This document shows positions 34,710-46,973 of a stretch of 64,000 bases of DNA, in pieces (the first letter of the stretch is position 1; each line of letters begins with the position of its first letter). Position numbers and translations under genes: made by a program. The stretch spans positions 1,550,001 to 1,614,000 of the forward strand of contig JAUEDM010000004.1 of NCBI GenBank assembly GCA_033439685.1. Reading direction: 5' to 3'. The notes below the pieces were generated by a model that ran no database searches, was not told the DNA's origin, and worked only from the letters and a program-made list of their open reading frames with translations. The stretch comes from Apodospora peruviana (taxonomy: Eukaryota; Ascomycota; Sordariomycetes; Sordariales; Lasiosphaeriaceae).

Positions 34710-36390
34710 ATGGATTCCAAGGACTTTAGAGAAGCGGCTATTTCGTCGATTGACGAGAGTCAGTAAATATATCATAACTCCCCCTCATATCCCGACCAAT
34801 ATCTTAATGTTGACCACTACACGTGTGAGCAGTCATCAACTACTTCGACAATCTCGGCGACAGGGATGTCGTCTCAACCGTTGAGCCGGGCTACCTACGG
34901 AAACTGCTCCCGAGCGAGGCGCCTGATGATGGCGAGCCGTGGACCAACATCCAGCGGGACATTGAGGCCAAGATCATGCCAGGAATCACACACTGGTAAG
35001 AGAGAGCTTTCATACAAACCAACCCCCCAGCCCAAGCAACTGCAACTAAAATACATACAGGCAACATCCCGGCTTCCACGCCTTCTTCCCCTGCGCCACC
35101 AGCTACCCGTCCATCCTAGGCGAGCTGTACAGCGCCGCCCTCAGTGGCGCCTGCTTCAACTGGATCTGCAGTCCGGCCGTGACCGAGCTCGAGACCATCG
35201 TGCTGGACTGGCTGGCCAAGCTTTTGGGTCTGCCCGAGTGCTTCCTGTCGACCGGCCCGACCCGCGGCGGCGGCGTCATCCAGGGCTCCGCGAGCGAGGC
35301 CGTGCTCACCGCCATGGTCGCCGCGCGCGACAAGTACCTCATCGAAACCATTGACTCTAACCTGGAAGGCGAAGCCCGAGAAGACGTCGTGGCGCACAAG
35401 CGCAGCCGCATGGTCGCCCTCGCGACCAACATGACGCACAGCTCGACCAAGAAAGCCGCCATCATCCTGGGCGTGCGCTTCAAGACCATCGCCGTCAACG
35501 CCGCCGACAACTACGCCCTCACAGAATCGGTTCTCGCCACCACGCTGGCCGACTGCCGCGCCCTCGGCCTCGAACCTTTTTTCTTAACAGCCACCCTCGG
35601 AACAACCGACACGTGCGCGGTCGACGATTTTGCCGGCATCGCCTCGGCCCTCGACTCCTACAACAAAGAAGAGGGTCCCGGTGGAGGAGAGATATGGGTC
35701 CACGTCGACGCCGCCTACGCCGGCGCCGCGCTCGTGTGTCCAGAGGTCCAGGCCGCGACCAACATATCCCTCATAAATCGCTTCCACAGCTTCGACATGA
35801 ACATGCACAAGTGGCTGCTAACCAACTTCGACGCGAGTTGCCTGTTCGTACGCAACCGCAACTGGTTCGTCCAGGCGCTGTCCGTCAACCAGGCCGTCTA
35901 CGGAAACAGCGCGTCCGACGGCGGCCTCGTCACCGACTACCGCGAGTGGCAGATCCCGCTGGGGCGGCGCTTCCGCTCGCTCAAGATCTGGTTCGTGTTG
36001 CGCTCGTACGGACGCGACGGCCTGAGGGAATACATTCGGCGCACGACGAAGCTGGGCGAGGAGTTTGCCGGTTGGATGCGCGAAAGAAAGGATTTGTTCG
36101 AGGTTCTGACGGGGCCGAGCTTTGCGCTGACTGTTTTTCGGATGGCGGCATCTCCTAAAGAAGCTGATAAGGAGGAGGGGGAACCAGCGGTAGAAGACCA
36201 GCGCAATGCCATGACCAAGAAGTTGTGCGACGAGGTGAACAGGTCGGGTAGGATGTGGGTCACTAGCACCATCCTCGATGGGCGGTTTGCCATACGCTTC
36301 ATGACGGGAGTCCGGAGGACCGAGAAGGAGCATGTGGAGGCGGCCTTCCGGTTGCTTGTAGAGGCTGCCGAGGAGATCATGAACGAGTAA
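34710..36390 (+). CDS. Aromatic L-amino acid decarboxylase (PLP-dependent), 513 aa
   Basis: Exons 34710..34758, 34833..34995 and 35061..36390. Donors are GTCAGT and GTAAGA; junctions give S-S-I-D-E-I-I-N-Y-F-D and T-H-W-Q-H-P-G-F. This is a group II PLP decarboxylase. It has 'HPGFHAFFP' and 'TELETIVLDWLAKLLGLP' near the N-terminus, 'GGGVIQGSASEA' (cofactor phosphate region), 'HVDAAYAG' with D287 that contacts the pyridine nitrogen, and 'NMHKWLL' with K321 as the PLP-linking lysine. Length and order match DOPA/tyrosine/tryptophan decarboxylases. It releases CO2 from an aromatic amino acid to give the amine; the preferred substrate cannot be read from sequence. It is predicted cytosolic. No tailoring-enzyme neighbours suggest a metabolite cluster. 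It converges on ALG5 with a 116-bp gap. Confidence 0.9.
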
Positions 36391-36506
36391 ATACCTTCTA
36401 GAGGGACAAAATGTATATACCACCTACGCATGTATATACATGAACATGCCAGTACAACAGATAGAGCTCTATTGTGAATATACGAGGCGAGCGAGCGAGG
36501 GTCAGT

Positions 36507-37940
36507 TCACGTTAGTCTCCGTCGATACACACCCATCATCCAGCTGGCCCGCAGCACCGCAAGCCCAATCGCCATCTTTATGCTGTCCTGCACCAAGTTC
36601 ATCTTGCTCCCGTCCACCTCGTGCCAGATAATCGGAACCTCGGCCACCTTGATGCCGTAGCTCGTCCCGATCACAGACCCGTCGCTCGACAGCACCGGAG
36701 TAGCGGGCGCCGACTCGGCCAGCATCAGCATCTCGATGTCAAAAATCCAGCCCTCCGAGTGCATGTACGGGATGATGTGCGGCAGCGATGCGCGCGAGAA
36801 CAGCTTGAAGCCGCACTGCGTGTCACGTATGCGCGAGGTCGCCGGTGGCGTCAGGATCATGAGCACAAAATGGAACGACCGCATCAAAAAGTTGCGGATC
36901 GCTGAGCGCTATATTTATCATAACCAAGTTAGTTAAGGGGTAGCTCTGATCATTTTAATGTCCAAACATACCTTAACCACAACCTCGCTGCCGACAAGAT
37001 GCGCCCGGCTGCCGATCGCAACTCCCCGGTTAGAACCGTCGACCACATCCTCGCACCCCTCAATGAGCTTGCCCAGGTCGCTGAACCTCGAAGCCCCGTC
37101 CGCGTCGGCAAACACGGCATATTCGCCGCGAACATGGCGCAAGCCATGCGTAACGCCGCCGCCCTTGCCCCTGTTCTTCACCAGCGTGACGACGCGCAGA
37201 ATATCGTGCAGGCCGTGCTGGCGCGAGAACTCCAGCGCCACCTCAACCGTCCTGTCTTTACTGCCGTCGTTGACGATGATGATTTCGTACCCGGACGGCG
37301 CCGACTTATCTGCAGTAGCCGTCAAGTCGTTCTTGAAAACCAAACGGTGCCGTGATCCGTCCCTCTTTTTTGCCTTGGCAGCAGAGTCGCCGGGTCGTCC
37401 AAACCGCTTGTCTAGGTATTCCACCATTTCCTCCAACGTCGGGATGATGCGGTCCTCCTCGTTGTATGCGGGCACGACCACGCTCATCGCCACCTCGGCC
37501 GGTTCAATGTTTCCCGTGTCCGGCACCGGGAATCCGGCGGGGATGGTCGGATAGGACGACGACGACAACTCGCTCGGCGCCGCCGCGCGGTGGTGTTCGG
37601 CGCGCCATCGGTCGTACCAGCAGGATAGCTGCCGCGGGCTGCTGGTTGTGCCGTCGGGGTTGGTAGTTATGTACGTCTTTTCTGAAGGTAGAGGCGCGCG
37701 CGGTTTAGGCGCGAGCAAGTGAAGGCCGACGAAGAGCTGTTTTTCGTGATGGGGAGGTTAGTGGGCGCGCCGACTGTCATGTTTGGGGTGAAGGAAGGGG
37801 AAACGTACGATGCCCAGTCCAAGGCCAATTATCTGAATGAATGCCAGTAGAAGAATGTAAGGAGGTAATTCACTGGCCGCGTCATAAAGCAAACGCAGCA
37901 AATTGCGCGGAATCGCGAAGAGGGTGTAAATGGAAGCCAT
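36507..37940 (-). CDS. ALG5: Dolichyl-phosphate beta-glucosyltransferase, 432 aa
   Basis: Minus-strand exons 37809..37940, 36972..37736 and 36508-side exon 36507..36908, all phase 0, with donors GTACGT and GTATGT. A hydrophobic N-terminal anchor (~residues 23-52, 'YILLLAFIQIIGLGLGI' continuing into 'LFVGLHLLA') precedes a family-2 glycosyltransferase domain. The domain has 'MSVVVPAYNEEDRI', 'YEIIIVNDGSKDRT', 'VKNRGKGGGVTHG', the metal/nucleotide-binding 'FADADG' and 'DTQCGFKLF'. The enzyme transfers glucose from UDP-glucose to dolichyl phosphate at the ER membrane, supplying the glucose donor for N-glycan precursor assembly. It is somewhat longer than yeast Alg5 because of an ~80-residue segment between the anchor and the catalytic domain. 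The gene looks intact. Confidence 0.93.
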
Positions 37941-40502
37941 CTTTGCCGAAGAATGCATGAGACTGTACGTAAAAGGGAATGTGATGGAGGCGGCAAGGAG
38001 ACCGCGGGAAAAATGGGGTATCAAGACGACATGGAAAGGAAACGACAAGCAAAGAGAAAAACCTGGAAGGTATGTAAGATACGGGCAGCGCAGTTATTGA
38101 CAACTTGTGAAGTGAATTGGGGGTATATATCCAGTAGTCATACCGAAAGATTGGTAGGAGGAAGTTGAAGAAGTCCAATTCGAACAAGGCTACGCCCTGA
38201 AGATGCCACGAAGCTTAATTAGCTTCAATGGAGGGATTGGTTCTGAAAGGTGGCGTCACAAGGCTGGCGAATCAGAGTACCTAGGGATGATCCTTGTAAA
38301 TTGCAGATCCCAAGGCGAGACGGATAGGTGAGGGGTGGGCTGCAAGGACCAAGCGAGGAAGAATCAAATTTGTTTTCTTCAGCGCCGATGCCTTACGAAC
38401 TCGAAATGCGATTCGAGCTTTTGTGCAGGTTCCAGTCAATGGAGATGAACAATTAAGAAAGTTGAAGCTGATACATTTTTGGGAAGGAATCATCCTGAGT
38501 GTTCCCACTGAACTCAGCTGTCCCATGAGCTTACCAGGTACCTAATTTCTCCAGCTTGAATTTCACGGGGGAGACTCGTAGGGAACACTGCCTGTGGTTC
38601 TCTTGTACTGCTACAAAGCTGCACGTAAGCACCAAGTCATCCCATGCTGAGGTGCAGCCCACGCGGCCAACGACATGTGCATTTTCAGTCACGACAGTCA
38701 GATTTTCAATTCAGGAAACACTGAAGCTTAGATTCCGATTTCGAAGCCCCAGCCCAGCCCCTTTCCCCAGACGTTCGTACAGTACTCCGTACCACCTGAA
38801 CCAATCCGAGTGATCATAAACATATATGCGTTGTATCCGTATCGGGCAACAAAGGTCTGTGTTACACCGTACGCACGGCTCATGTAATTTCAGCGTCTTC
38901 TTTGCGAGACGGTTCACGGCTTGCTTGGGTAATTGAGCAAGTCAGTCAGACGGGATGCGAGAGGAAGGAAAGGGCCCTACCGATATGATATGCACCTAGA
39001 AGATGAGGTGCTTAGGATATGGAGCCAGAAGAGAGAAACGGATCCAACAACGGACCGACACGAAGAAGTGAAGGATGTCGGCTGCAGGCTGCGGACTGCT
39101 GCAGACACAGAGGAAAATATTACCAAGGCACGTCGTTCTAGTGTCCCAGCATATGCGGTGGTGGAACTCGACCAACTGGAGCACGGAGCACACATGCAAC
39201 CTGCCAACCCCGTCGACGCATTCGGTGCTTTGGCACCTCGATAGTCTGTCATTGTAGAGCTGAACTTTTTGTCTTGGGGATTGTTTGTGCCCTTCCTCTG
39301 TAGGTTGTGTCAAGATGTCCATACTCCGTACCTCAGGTATACCCGGAATGCCCCTCGACGTGTCAGAGACTCAAACAAGCACTTGTGCTGTGGCGTCCCC
39401 AGACCCAAGGAAACTTCGAAGCCCTCACGATCGATGGCTTTCGGAGCGTCTCTCCGAGTCCGGTTGTCCGGTCTTCTAAAAGTCGACGAATCAAACGTAC
39501 GTACAGGTTAGCGTTCTGAAACACGAATAGCTAGATCCTTTCCTGTCCGAACTGCATATGTACCCAACTGCTCTGGAGACATCATGGTTGGTGCATAATC
39601 CACAGGCGCGGGGAAATAGCGAATCGGAGCCTATCATCTACCTCTCATGAGCTCCAGACTTCCCGGTTTAGGGTCATGAAAGAACCCGAGTTGTGTCAGT
39701 GTCGCAGCTGAGCTGTCTGTCAAGTGGCTGCAGAAGAAGAACCGACAACACGAGTACTGTGGGTTTGTGGGGATGGAGGATTCGCGGATTCCAGATTTGA
39801 CGATGTGACGATCTACCTAGGTACGTAGAGGCTGGATATCCTTTCAAGGTAGAGCGCAGTGTGACGATGGAATCACCAAAAAGAGTCGACACCGTTGATA
39901 CGAGGGAAAATATATAATGTTTCAATTATATCAAAACCAAGCTATAGGATATGTCGTTAAACTAACTACCGAGCAGCTTTCCGTTCCTACTGTCTTTCTC
40001 CCCATAGGAAAAACAAGTATAATTGGGATTGTCTCCCAAACCCTCACATTCCCAGCCTAATATCCGTAACCCAGGCGAGTCCCTGTATAGTAAATGTTTC
40101 CGTCCAATTCTTTCTAAAGGTTCCAATCCGAGAATTATCCAATTATAAGATATTTGTAGAGAAACCCGAAATCGACAAAAGAAAGACCAGGCCAAGCCGG
40201 TGCCAATATCGGCCGAGGACCACCAAAAATTACTTTCTCAAACGCCAGAAACAGTCGTCATTTCGAGTGAATTTCCAGCCAAAAAAGAAATCCCAACATA
40301 AGAAAACCAGTGAGGCGCGCCATGTTTTCCTGCTGTAATAACCAAAGAGTCTAGTCCAAATGCCCTCGCTATCAAAAGAAAGAGGTAGGTAAACAAATAA
40401 ACAATAATGGGGCTTTGTTGTCCTCAGCCACAAACGCCAGCGCCCGCCAGATCCAAGGAGTACAGGAAGCGCAAAGGCGTCAGTCTCGCAAGCTCGGTCC
40501 GC
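37941..40502. other. 2.6-kb intergenic region ALG5 / disordered protein
   Basis: Both neighbours are on the minus strand, so it should hold the ALG5 promoter (left) and the 3' region of the next gene (right). The stretch 39850-40420 is AT-rich. A TACCTAGGTA palindrome occurs at 39814-39823. Small frames at 38.5-39.5 kb overlap on both strands and resemble nothing known. Confidence 0.5.
39814..39823. repeat. Palindrome TACCTAGGTA
   Basis: Same 10-bp core as at 28957-28966, again intergenic. Confidence 0.35.
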
Positions 40503-41921
40503 TCAGAACGCCACCGTCGCCGGGGTCTTGCTACTTCTCAATGACCAACGGTTCTTCTTCGCAAGCTTCGCGGTTGGGGCATTCTTGGAGAGCTTGCCTG
40601 TCCGTGACGGCGGCAAAACTTGCTGCTGGTGTGCAGGTAAGCTCGCTTCGTCGAATGTCGTCGGGAGATCGAATGTATTCGGGAGAGCCGTTATCGTCGA
40701 ATGCGGCCGTGTCTTTTCCTGGCGCTCCTTCAATTTGGGACCGGGGGTTTCGACGGATGCCGTAATGTTTGAATTGATTGTCTCCAATTCCGAGAACCGT
40801 GTGATCTTGGATACCCTGCGGTTATTTTGTGTCGAAGGCTGGGTCGTTGTCACTCCATTTCCAACTGGATAGACTCCCATCGCTCTCGACTCGGATCGTT
40901 CCTCGGCCGCCGGACTGGGAATCGGTACAGGCACCGGTGCCGGAATCTTGGTGGAAAAGGAGGCGCTGGACGAACCTGGCACAACAGTCATGGAGCTGGC
41001 GATTGAGGAAGCAGACGAGGCCGCGATCGAGCTCGAAAGTGCGGTACCAAACTGCATGGCTGGGATCGCAGGAACGGGTGGGATTCCTACCTCGGCCAAA
41101 GAAGCGCGGCTACTCTCTCTACTTGAAATGAATGGCCGTGTGTTTCTCAATGGGGCAGCTTGTTGAGCTGCTTGCTGATGGGAATCCGACATCCGGCGAG
41201 CATGGCCCGGGTGAAGCCGGTGGAAGGACTCCGTGTCGCTCGTCCGTCTGGTCGATGTCGTGGCATTCGCGTTTGCGTGGCTGGAGACGGCATGCTTTAC
41301 CGGTCTCATCTCCAGATCATCCCCGGAGCTGGTAGAGTTGCTGGAACTACCCACGGGTGATACCGCCACGTCCCTGCTGCTCTGCGAGCCGTTCTGATGC
41401 GATAGACCAGCAGATCCGCTGCTGGATGACCTGCTCGCGCGGCCTGAATCAACCATAACCCTTTCCACCTCCTTCCCCTTGAACGACACAGAGCCCGCAT
41501 CCAGCGGCGCATAGCTGGTTTCTCCACCGCGATAGCTCCAGCCGGGCGTTGGGCTAGTGTAGCTGTACGCACGGGGTATTTGCACAACCGGGCTGGCATA
41601 GGTTGATGGGTATGACACGTGGGAGAGAGCACTGTTGACGCGGGGCATACCCATGTGGACCGGCGTTGACATGCCGCCCATGCTGCCCATATTTATGCCA
41701 CTTGCTGTCATTGCGCTTCGTCTCCGGTTCTGCTCGAGAATCTTTGGCCGATCGGCATCTCTCCAAGTTGCTGGGCCACTCGAAAGAGCATCAACGCCGG
41801 CGTGCTTGGGGACATGTTTATATGGCGTCTTCGCCTGCTCTAGCTTTTCTTTTTCGGCTTGTTTTGCGGCGTGCTCTTTCGCTGCCTGACGGCCTCGCTT
41901 GAGCACCGAGAAGACGGACAT
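40503..41921 (-). CDS. Conserved fungal protein, mostly disordered, 472 aa
   Basis: Single exon with an ATG at 41921. The N-terminal ~75 residues are charged and helical (MSVFSVLKRGRQAAKEHAAK...) and contain 'YKHVPKHAGVDALSSGP' and 'DRPKILEQNRRRSAM', a combination I recall from hypothetical proteins across filamentous ascomycetes. The rest is Ser/Pro/Thr-rich low complexity with likely phosphorylation sites, including 'RRVSKITRFSELETINS', and a basic end 'KLAKKNRWSLRSSK'. There are no membrane segments or enzyme motifs. Function is unknown. The start fits because the conserved block begins right after it. The coding call is good because the frame is long, single and conserved-looking at both ends. 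Confidence 0.75.
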   Translation of the reverse strand: MSVFSVLKRGRQAAKEHAAKQAEKEKLEQAKTPYKHVPKHAGVDALSSGPATWRDADRPKILEQNRRRSAMTASGINMGSMGGMSTPVHMGMPRVNSALSHVSYPSTYASPVVQIPRAYSYTSPTPGWSYRGGETSYAPLDAGSVSFKGKEVERVMVDSGRASRSSSSGSAGLSHQNGSQSSRDVAVSPVGSSSNSTSSGDDLEMRPVKHAVSSHANANATTSTRRTSDTESFHRLHPGHARRMSDSHQQAAQQAAPLRNTRPFISSRESSRASLAEVGIPPVPAIPAMQFGTALSSSIAASSASSIASSMTVVPGSSSASFSTKIPAPVPVPIPSPAAEERSESRAMGVYPVGNGVTTTQPSTQNNRRVSKITRFSELETINSNITASVETPGPKLKERQEKTRPHSTITALPNTFDLPTTFDEASLPAHQQQVLPPSRTGKLSKNAPTAKLAKKNRWSLRSSKTPATVAF

Positions 41922-44900
41922 GGTTGGCAGTCACCTCACGGCTGAAACAACCAGCAACTCCTGATGTCAATACGTCCGGGCTCACAAAATGTGTACCGCC
42001 AGGAAACCACAATAGATTTCAGGTTTGGACACCTCGGATGCTTTCTTCTGCCGGATGAAGCGAATCGAACTGCGTCACCGTACAGCGGCAACAAGCGAGT
42101 TAGGGTGGGGCTGGGGGGTAATGGTCGACCACAACGGTTCTTTCGTGAAACAGGTTGTTAACGGGATGGAGGTTGCCAAGTGGTGGAAAGACGGGAGCTA
42201 TAATAAACCCTCACGGTCAGGAACAGCGGGCGTCCGATGGGGCGTGAAAATATTACCAGAAGCGGATCGAGAGAAGGGTGCTAGATAGGGTTCAACCGAT
42301 GTGTACTCTGGGACAGGCACAGCTATTCAAAGCTGCAAGTGCAGGGCAGGTTTTGGTGGTGGGCAAGTGCAGGGCAGGTTTTGGTGCCACCAAGCCTCGC
42401 GGTCTCAATGTAAAGTAAGACAAGTGGTAGACTAGCTGGTGAGCCAGCTTCTCGGGTCTTGGGCAGATGACACAGAAGACGTAACAATGCTCACAAGTGA
42501 CGGGTGTGAGATAAAGTTGTAAAGAAGGAAACCGAACAGAACTCGACTCGCCCTACCGAGAGGGTGGAAGAGCCGGGAGACAGCATTTAAGAGACAACCC
42601 GGCCATCCAGCTCGAAGTGCCAGGGTCTCTCTGGGCGGGCTGTGAACAGTCGGGACGCGGCACACTGCAACAAGCAGACATGATGGAACCTGGCACCTGG
42701 CTGGGTGGAAGCAGCCACGCGGGGGGCCACTGGATACCGCACCCCTCGCAAGCCATCGCTGCGTTGTCGTTCGCTCGAACGAGTCCAAGGCGTGCTCTGG
42801 CGCCCAAGGGGAGACACCGGACAGCGGGGTTGGTTGCTGTTCCATGCGATAAATACCACGGCGGCATGTACCTGTACGTCGATCTTGCCTCCCTGTCAGT
42901 GGATGGCACGTCAAATTTGCGCCGGAGGGTGTTCGCTAGTGCGTGCGGAAGATCCCTGACACCACCAAAGTGTAGGGCGGCGTGGGCGGGCGGGGCCATT
43001 GATGGAACTGACGATCCGAGACGATGGTCGATTCGCCTAATGAGAAGCGGTCGATCTTCAGATTGAGCCGTCTTGCCCTCACTTCTCTTTATAGATGACA
43101 CATTGACTGCACCGGTCTCGGCGCGAGTACACTTTCACAAGGGCATGTGAAATCGTTTGAGGAGCATTGAGTCAAGGCTCCAGGCTAGGTGAGGCAGCCA
43201 AGAATTAAATTCCCTATCACGGAACCCACGCATATCTGTGACACCCCAAAGAGGAAGACGATAAAAAAGTGGACGTTTCTCGTATTGAAGCTGGCCGTGT
43301 GCGCTTGGGTAGGTACCGGTACCATCTCGAGCGACGGGTTGCTTGTACCGCCAGCGCGGCACATTATGGACCAGGGTCCATGGTAACCCCCTTGTGCCCT
43401 GGAAATGCCATGTCAGCCGCAAAACAGCACCGAAAGCAATGACACGGTCGACGGACGTTTCTTCCAAGTGCAGTGCGACCTTTCCAGGCTGTCTTCCGTC
43501 ACCCAAACTCAAGACAAACGGCGCCATTCGCGCACGAGAGAAGGACACAACAGCCACATCGTCTTTCGGCCTCTTCTCCCTCTCGACTGGCCACAGGCGC
43601 GCTTGGCCCACCACTTGATCATGGCCCAATTCGTATGCTGGCGCTGTGAGAAACAAGGTGTCACGCGAGTCACACTGAAGGAGTTTGGTGAGCTTCTGAT
43701 TCGCGAATCGAGTCGATGTTTGTGTCCTGTGAAGACGGCACTCGTGGGGCGCAGGTTTGGGCAATGGGGGAACCTGAGGGGAATCCATCTTCACCTGCAC
43801 TGCGTTTATTACACTGGCACGACTGATTGCAGCTGCTGCGCGCTGCATGGATACCTGGATGAGGAAGGCACGCTTTGGGCAGATACATCGACCCGCCCTG
43901 GGCCAGACCAGACCACAAGGCAGTACGTCCCTGGCCACAACAGGGACCCCAGTCACCGTCTTCCCCCTGTTAGACCATTTTCGGACTAGCTGCCTGCCCT
44001 GTGGCTGGCAATCGCCGCTGCGGCTAATCAATAGTTGCAATACCATGGGCTTCTGCTATCGCTGTGGCTTTATGCTTTCCCATCCCAGAGTCCCAAAAAA
44101 GGAAAATGCGGACATTGAACCTCTGGTAAATTTGATGATGATTGATAACCGGCTGGCGAACCGGACAGGCGGCTAGACTCCATATGGTCTGTTGCTGACG
44201 GTGCTCGCAGACCACGACAGCGCGCGCTCTGGCGATTTCCAACAATCAACCATCCGCCTTTTTGGGATCCTCCACTTCTAAACAACCGTCATCACTCTTT
44301 GGCGGCGCCCTTTGGGTGTCGCCAGTACGGATACCCGAGACCAAATGATTTATATTTAGCTCAGCCGTATCAAAGTCAGGTCGCCGTCCATTTTGAATGT
44401 CTTCCGGCCATCTCGGGGACTTGCAGAACACAGACGGATAACAACCTGGAGCTGACCTCTATACTAGAGTCCTGGACGTTATCACAGCCAACCACGCTAG
44501 AAACATGCGGCTCTGCAGGTCTCTACCCATCACTCGCAACGCTCTAAACATCTTCACATGGCGACATCAAGGGCAGGCTTGAATAGTTGCAAAAACTGTC
44601 AACAACCCACATCTGCTTTGTTGCTCGGCGGTCTTACCTGCTGCTTATCAACCTCCTGGACCGTTCCTTTGCTCCACAACGGTGGTGGTGATGACGATGA
44701 CCGCCGCTTGACCAGGACACCAGCGTGACCAGGTACCCGTCGGGAGGCTCTTATCTCGAACCGTGTCAGACGAGTCCAGCGCATCTGCCCTGGACTTCGG
44801 AATAGACTCGGCCTTTTATCTTGTACAAACTCCCCGCAATGGATACTGTATCCATCATCCTCGAGATAACAACAGAAAGGCCTCGTCTTCTTTCTCGGCA

Positions 44901-46973
44901 CGTACATAGCAGTTTTGTCATGCCTATTCGGGATTCATCTTGGCCCTGGTTCCTGTTCCTGGTTCCTGGTGCTACTGTGCAATTAGCTCTTTCGTAATCC
45001 TGTCGCAATACTGTATGCATTGTTATCCGTAGGGGTTCAGCCTCCTGCATACCGCATCGCGTCAGTGCCAAAGCTGCCGGGTCCCGGCCGTCACCAAAAG
45101 GCCAACATCCGCAAGGCTTCTGTGACGTTTGGCGGGTGGGGGTTAATAAACAAATGAAGAATTCAATCGACATTCTCGCCATCAACTACCTAGCTACTTT
45201 ATCCGTTCGATGTTGTTCGTTGTATCCGTACGGATAGAAACGCAGGCGTATCGCCGCCACTTGGGCGTGTAATTACCTACCGTATCTAAGTTACCTATCG
45301 CCTTGGCGCGGCTCGTTGTATAAGGCTGGCTTGCCTGGGCTTGCTGGCAAGAGATCGTACCTGGCCATCAGCAGTGGCCAAGATATTCTTCTCTGGCCAG
45401 TAAGAACCAGCCTGTCTTATCATCGTCAGCCACCTGAGGCAGTCGTGAGCTGATGGCGCTCTCCTGCTTCTGCATGTTTGAGCACTGGGCATCCGTCAGC
45501 CGTCCCTGTCTTGGAGGTCGTTCGTGCAGTTCGACATGCTATGTCTCGGATGATGTCCGAGGTCGGAAACCAGCCACAGCTTCGCGAACTATGAGCGTCG
45601 GATGGAACAAGGTCGGCTGGCATACTCTTCAATATGCGCCAACAACTCCTTGAACGGGTGAACAAACTTCCAAGGTACTGCGAACTGTGCAGAATGCAAA
45701 TGATGAAGTGCCGTTTTACAACGACCGAGATGAGTGAATGCCGTCTTTCTTTCTCGTGATAGTTCATGAATTGGTAAATAGAGTAATCTCAGTGACACGA
45801 ATCTAGGTAATTCCAGCCAGTGGAGAATATGACAAGGATGCGGCATTCCGACCTGTTTGTACAAAAGAATAACATAGCTAAGGTAGATAGCGATAACAAG
45901 GTGGTCTAGAGACATGGAGTAGTCTCTAGCAAGTTCGGCAGTGGGCTATTGGAGAACAATGACCCATTGTCCGAGTTGAGATGGAAGCCGGAAGGACCGG
46001 ACCGGACGGGAGTGGAGCACGTTGGAGAGACAAGTGGCTGGCCGAACCGGTGCTCACGAACGCCGAACGGGCCATTGAGTGGGGTCACAGTCCGGATGAC
46101 GGTACCGTCCTTTGGCACTAAATTATATTAAATTGTATGTCAGCGGCCCCCGATTTGTGGGAGCCCGTTGTGCCCGCCTCCCGCGCCGCAGCGGAGAAGT
46201 TCGGAACACTCATAATTTTGAAAAATCAAAAAGCTTGGGCCCTTCGCTTGTCCACAAGCATCCGGAGCTTTCCCCTCACCAAAAGCCGGCGCTTGAAGCT
46301 TCAGGTTGCGGTTGTGCAGGGATGCCGCTGGGGGCGTGCGCGCTAGGCTATTTTGGGACCGAACCAGCCCCAAGCGATCACGCAGTTCGCCCACCCTCTC
46401 TCCATCGCAACCTTGCACTTGCACTTGCGCCTGCAGTCACGTCAAACGGCTCAAGACTCAAGTCAACTCCAGAATCTCATCGCCATTCTTAACGCTGTGG
46501 CTCGACAGCAAGCCACTCCCTTCGATCGCGCATCTCGATTCTTGCCGAAACTGTGACGCAGACTTTGCGCCTTCGGCCTGCGATTTGTTTTTCGCCTTGT
46601 CCGTCGCGCTCGAATTGCTGCTGCTGCCTTATCGCGCCCGCATCCGCGCTGCAGCCTTTTTTCGTCCGAAACCTGATGGCTCCCTGAAGGTTGACACGGT
46701 AATCTTTTCGACGTCACGTCCATCTTGCGACCGCCGACCGCCGACTCCGGCGTCCCGTTCCCGGCTTCCACCGTCTCGCTTTATTTTTCGCAACCAGACT
46801 CGCTGCTCTCCATCCCCCGGAGCCCGCGCTTCGTTCTCGGCGCGCCATCGTAATTGAGAGAAAAGGTGGCGACTCTTATCCTTCTCCCCCAAACTGGGGC
46901 GAAGCATCTCGACCTCGCACCGCATCTGCTCGACTCGGGCCGTGCCGTCCAAGAGGGGGATTCTGAGCCGCTG
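41922..46973. other. 5-kb gene-free divergent intergenic region
   Basis: Between the disordered protein (minus) and PSY2 (plus). Long overlapping frames exist on both strands (for example 43135-44046 minus, 303 codons, and 43405-43989 plus, 194 codons). They overlap each other, have no recognisable sequence and are not accepted as genes. A 24-bp unit is duplicated at 42335-42386. The right ~500 bases are pyrimidine-rich and probably the PSY2 promoter or leader. No transposon or RNA gene was recognised. Confidence 0.5.
42335..42386. repeat. Duplicated 24-bp unit (28-bp period)
   Basis: The sequence GCAAGTGCAGGGCAGG followed by TTTTGGTG occurs at 42335-42358 and again, identical, at 42363-42386. 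Four bases lie between the copies. Local tandem duplication. Confidence 0.9.

Noticed and set aside
34710..37940. Secondary-metabolite cluster around the decarboxylase
   Set aside because: Neighbours are ALG5, an SH3 protein and other housekeeping genes; no synthase, oxygenase, transporter or cluster regulator is nearby.
43135..44046. 303-codon minus-strand frame with an ATG start
   Set aside because: Overlaps a 194-codon plus-strand frame (43405-43989) and others; no recognisable motif or compositional sign of a folded protein. Kept only as part of the gene-free region.
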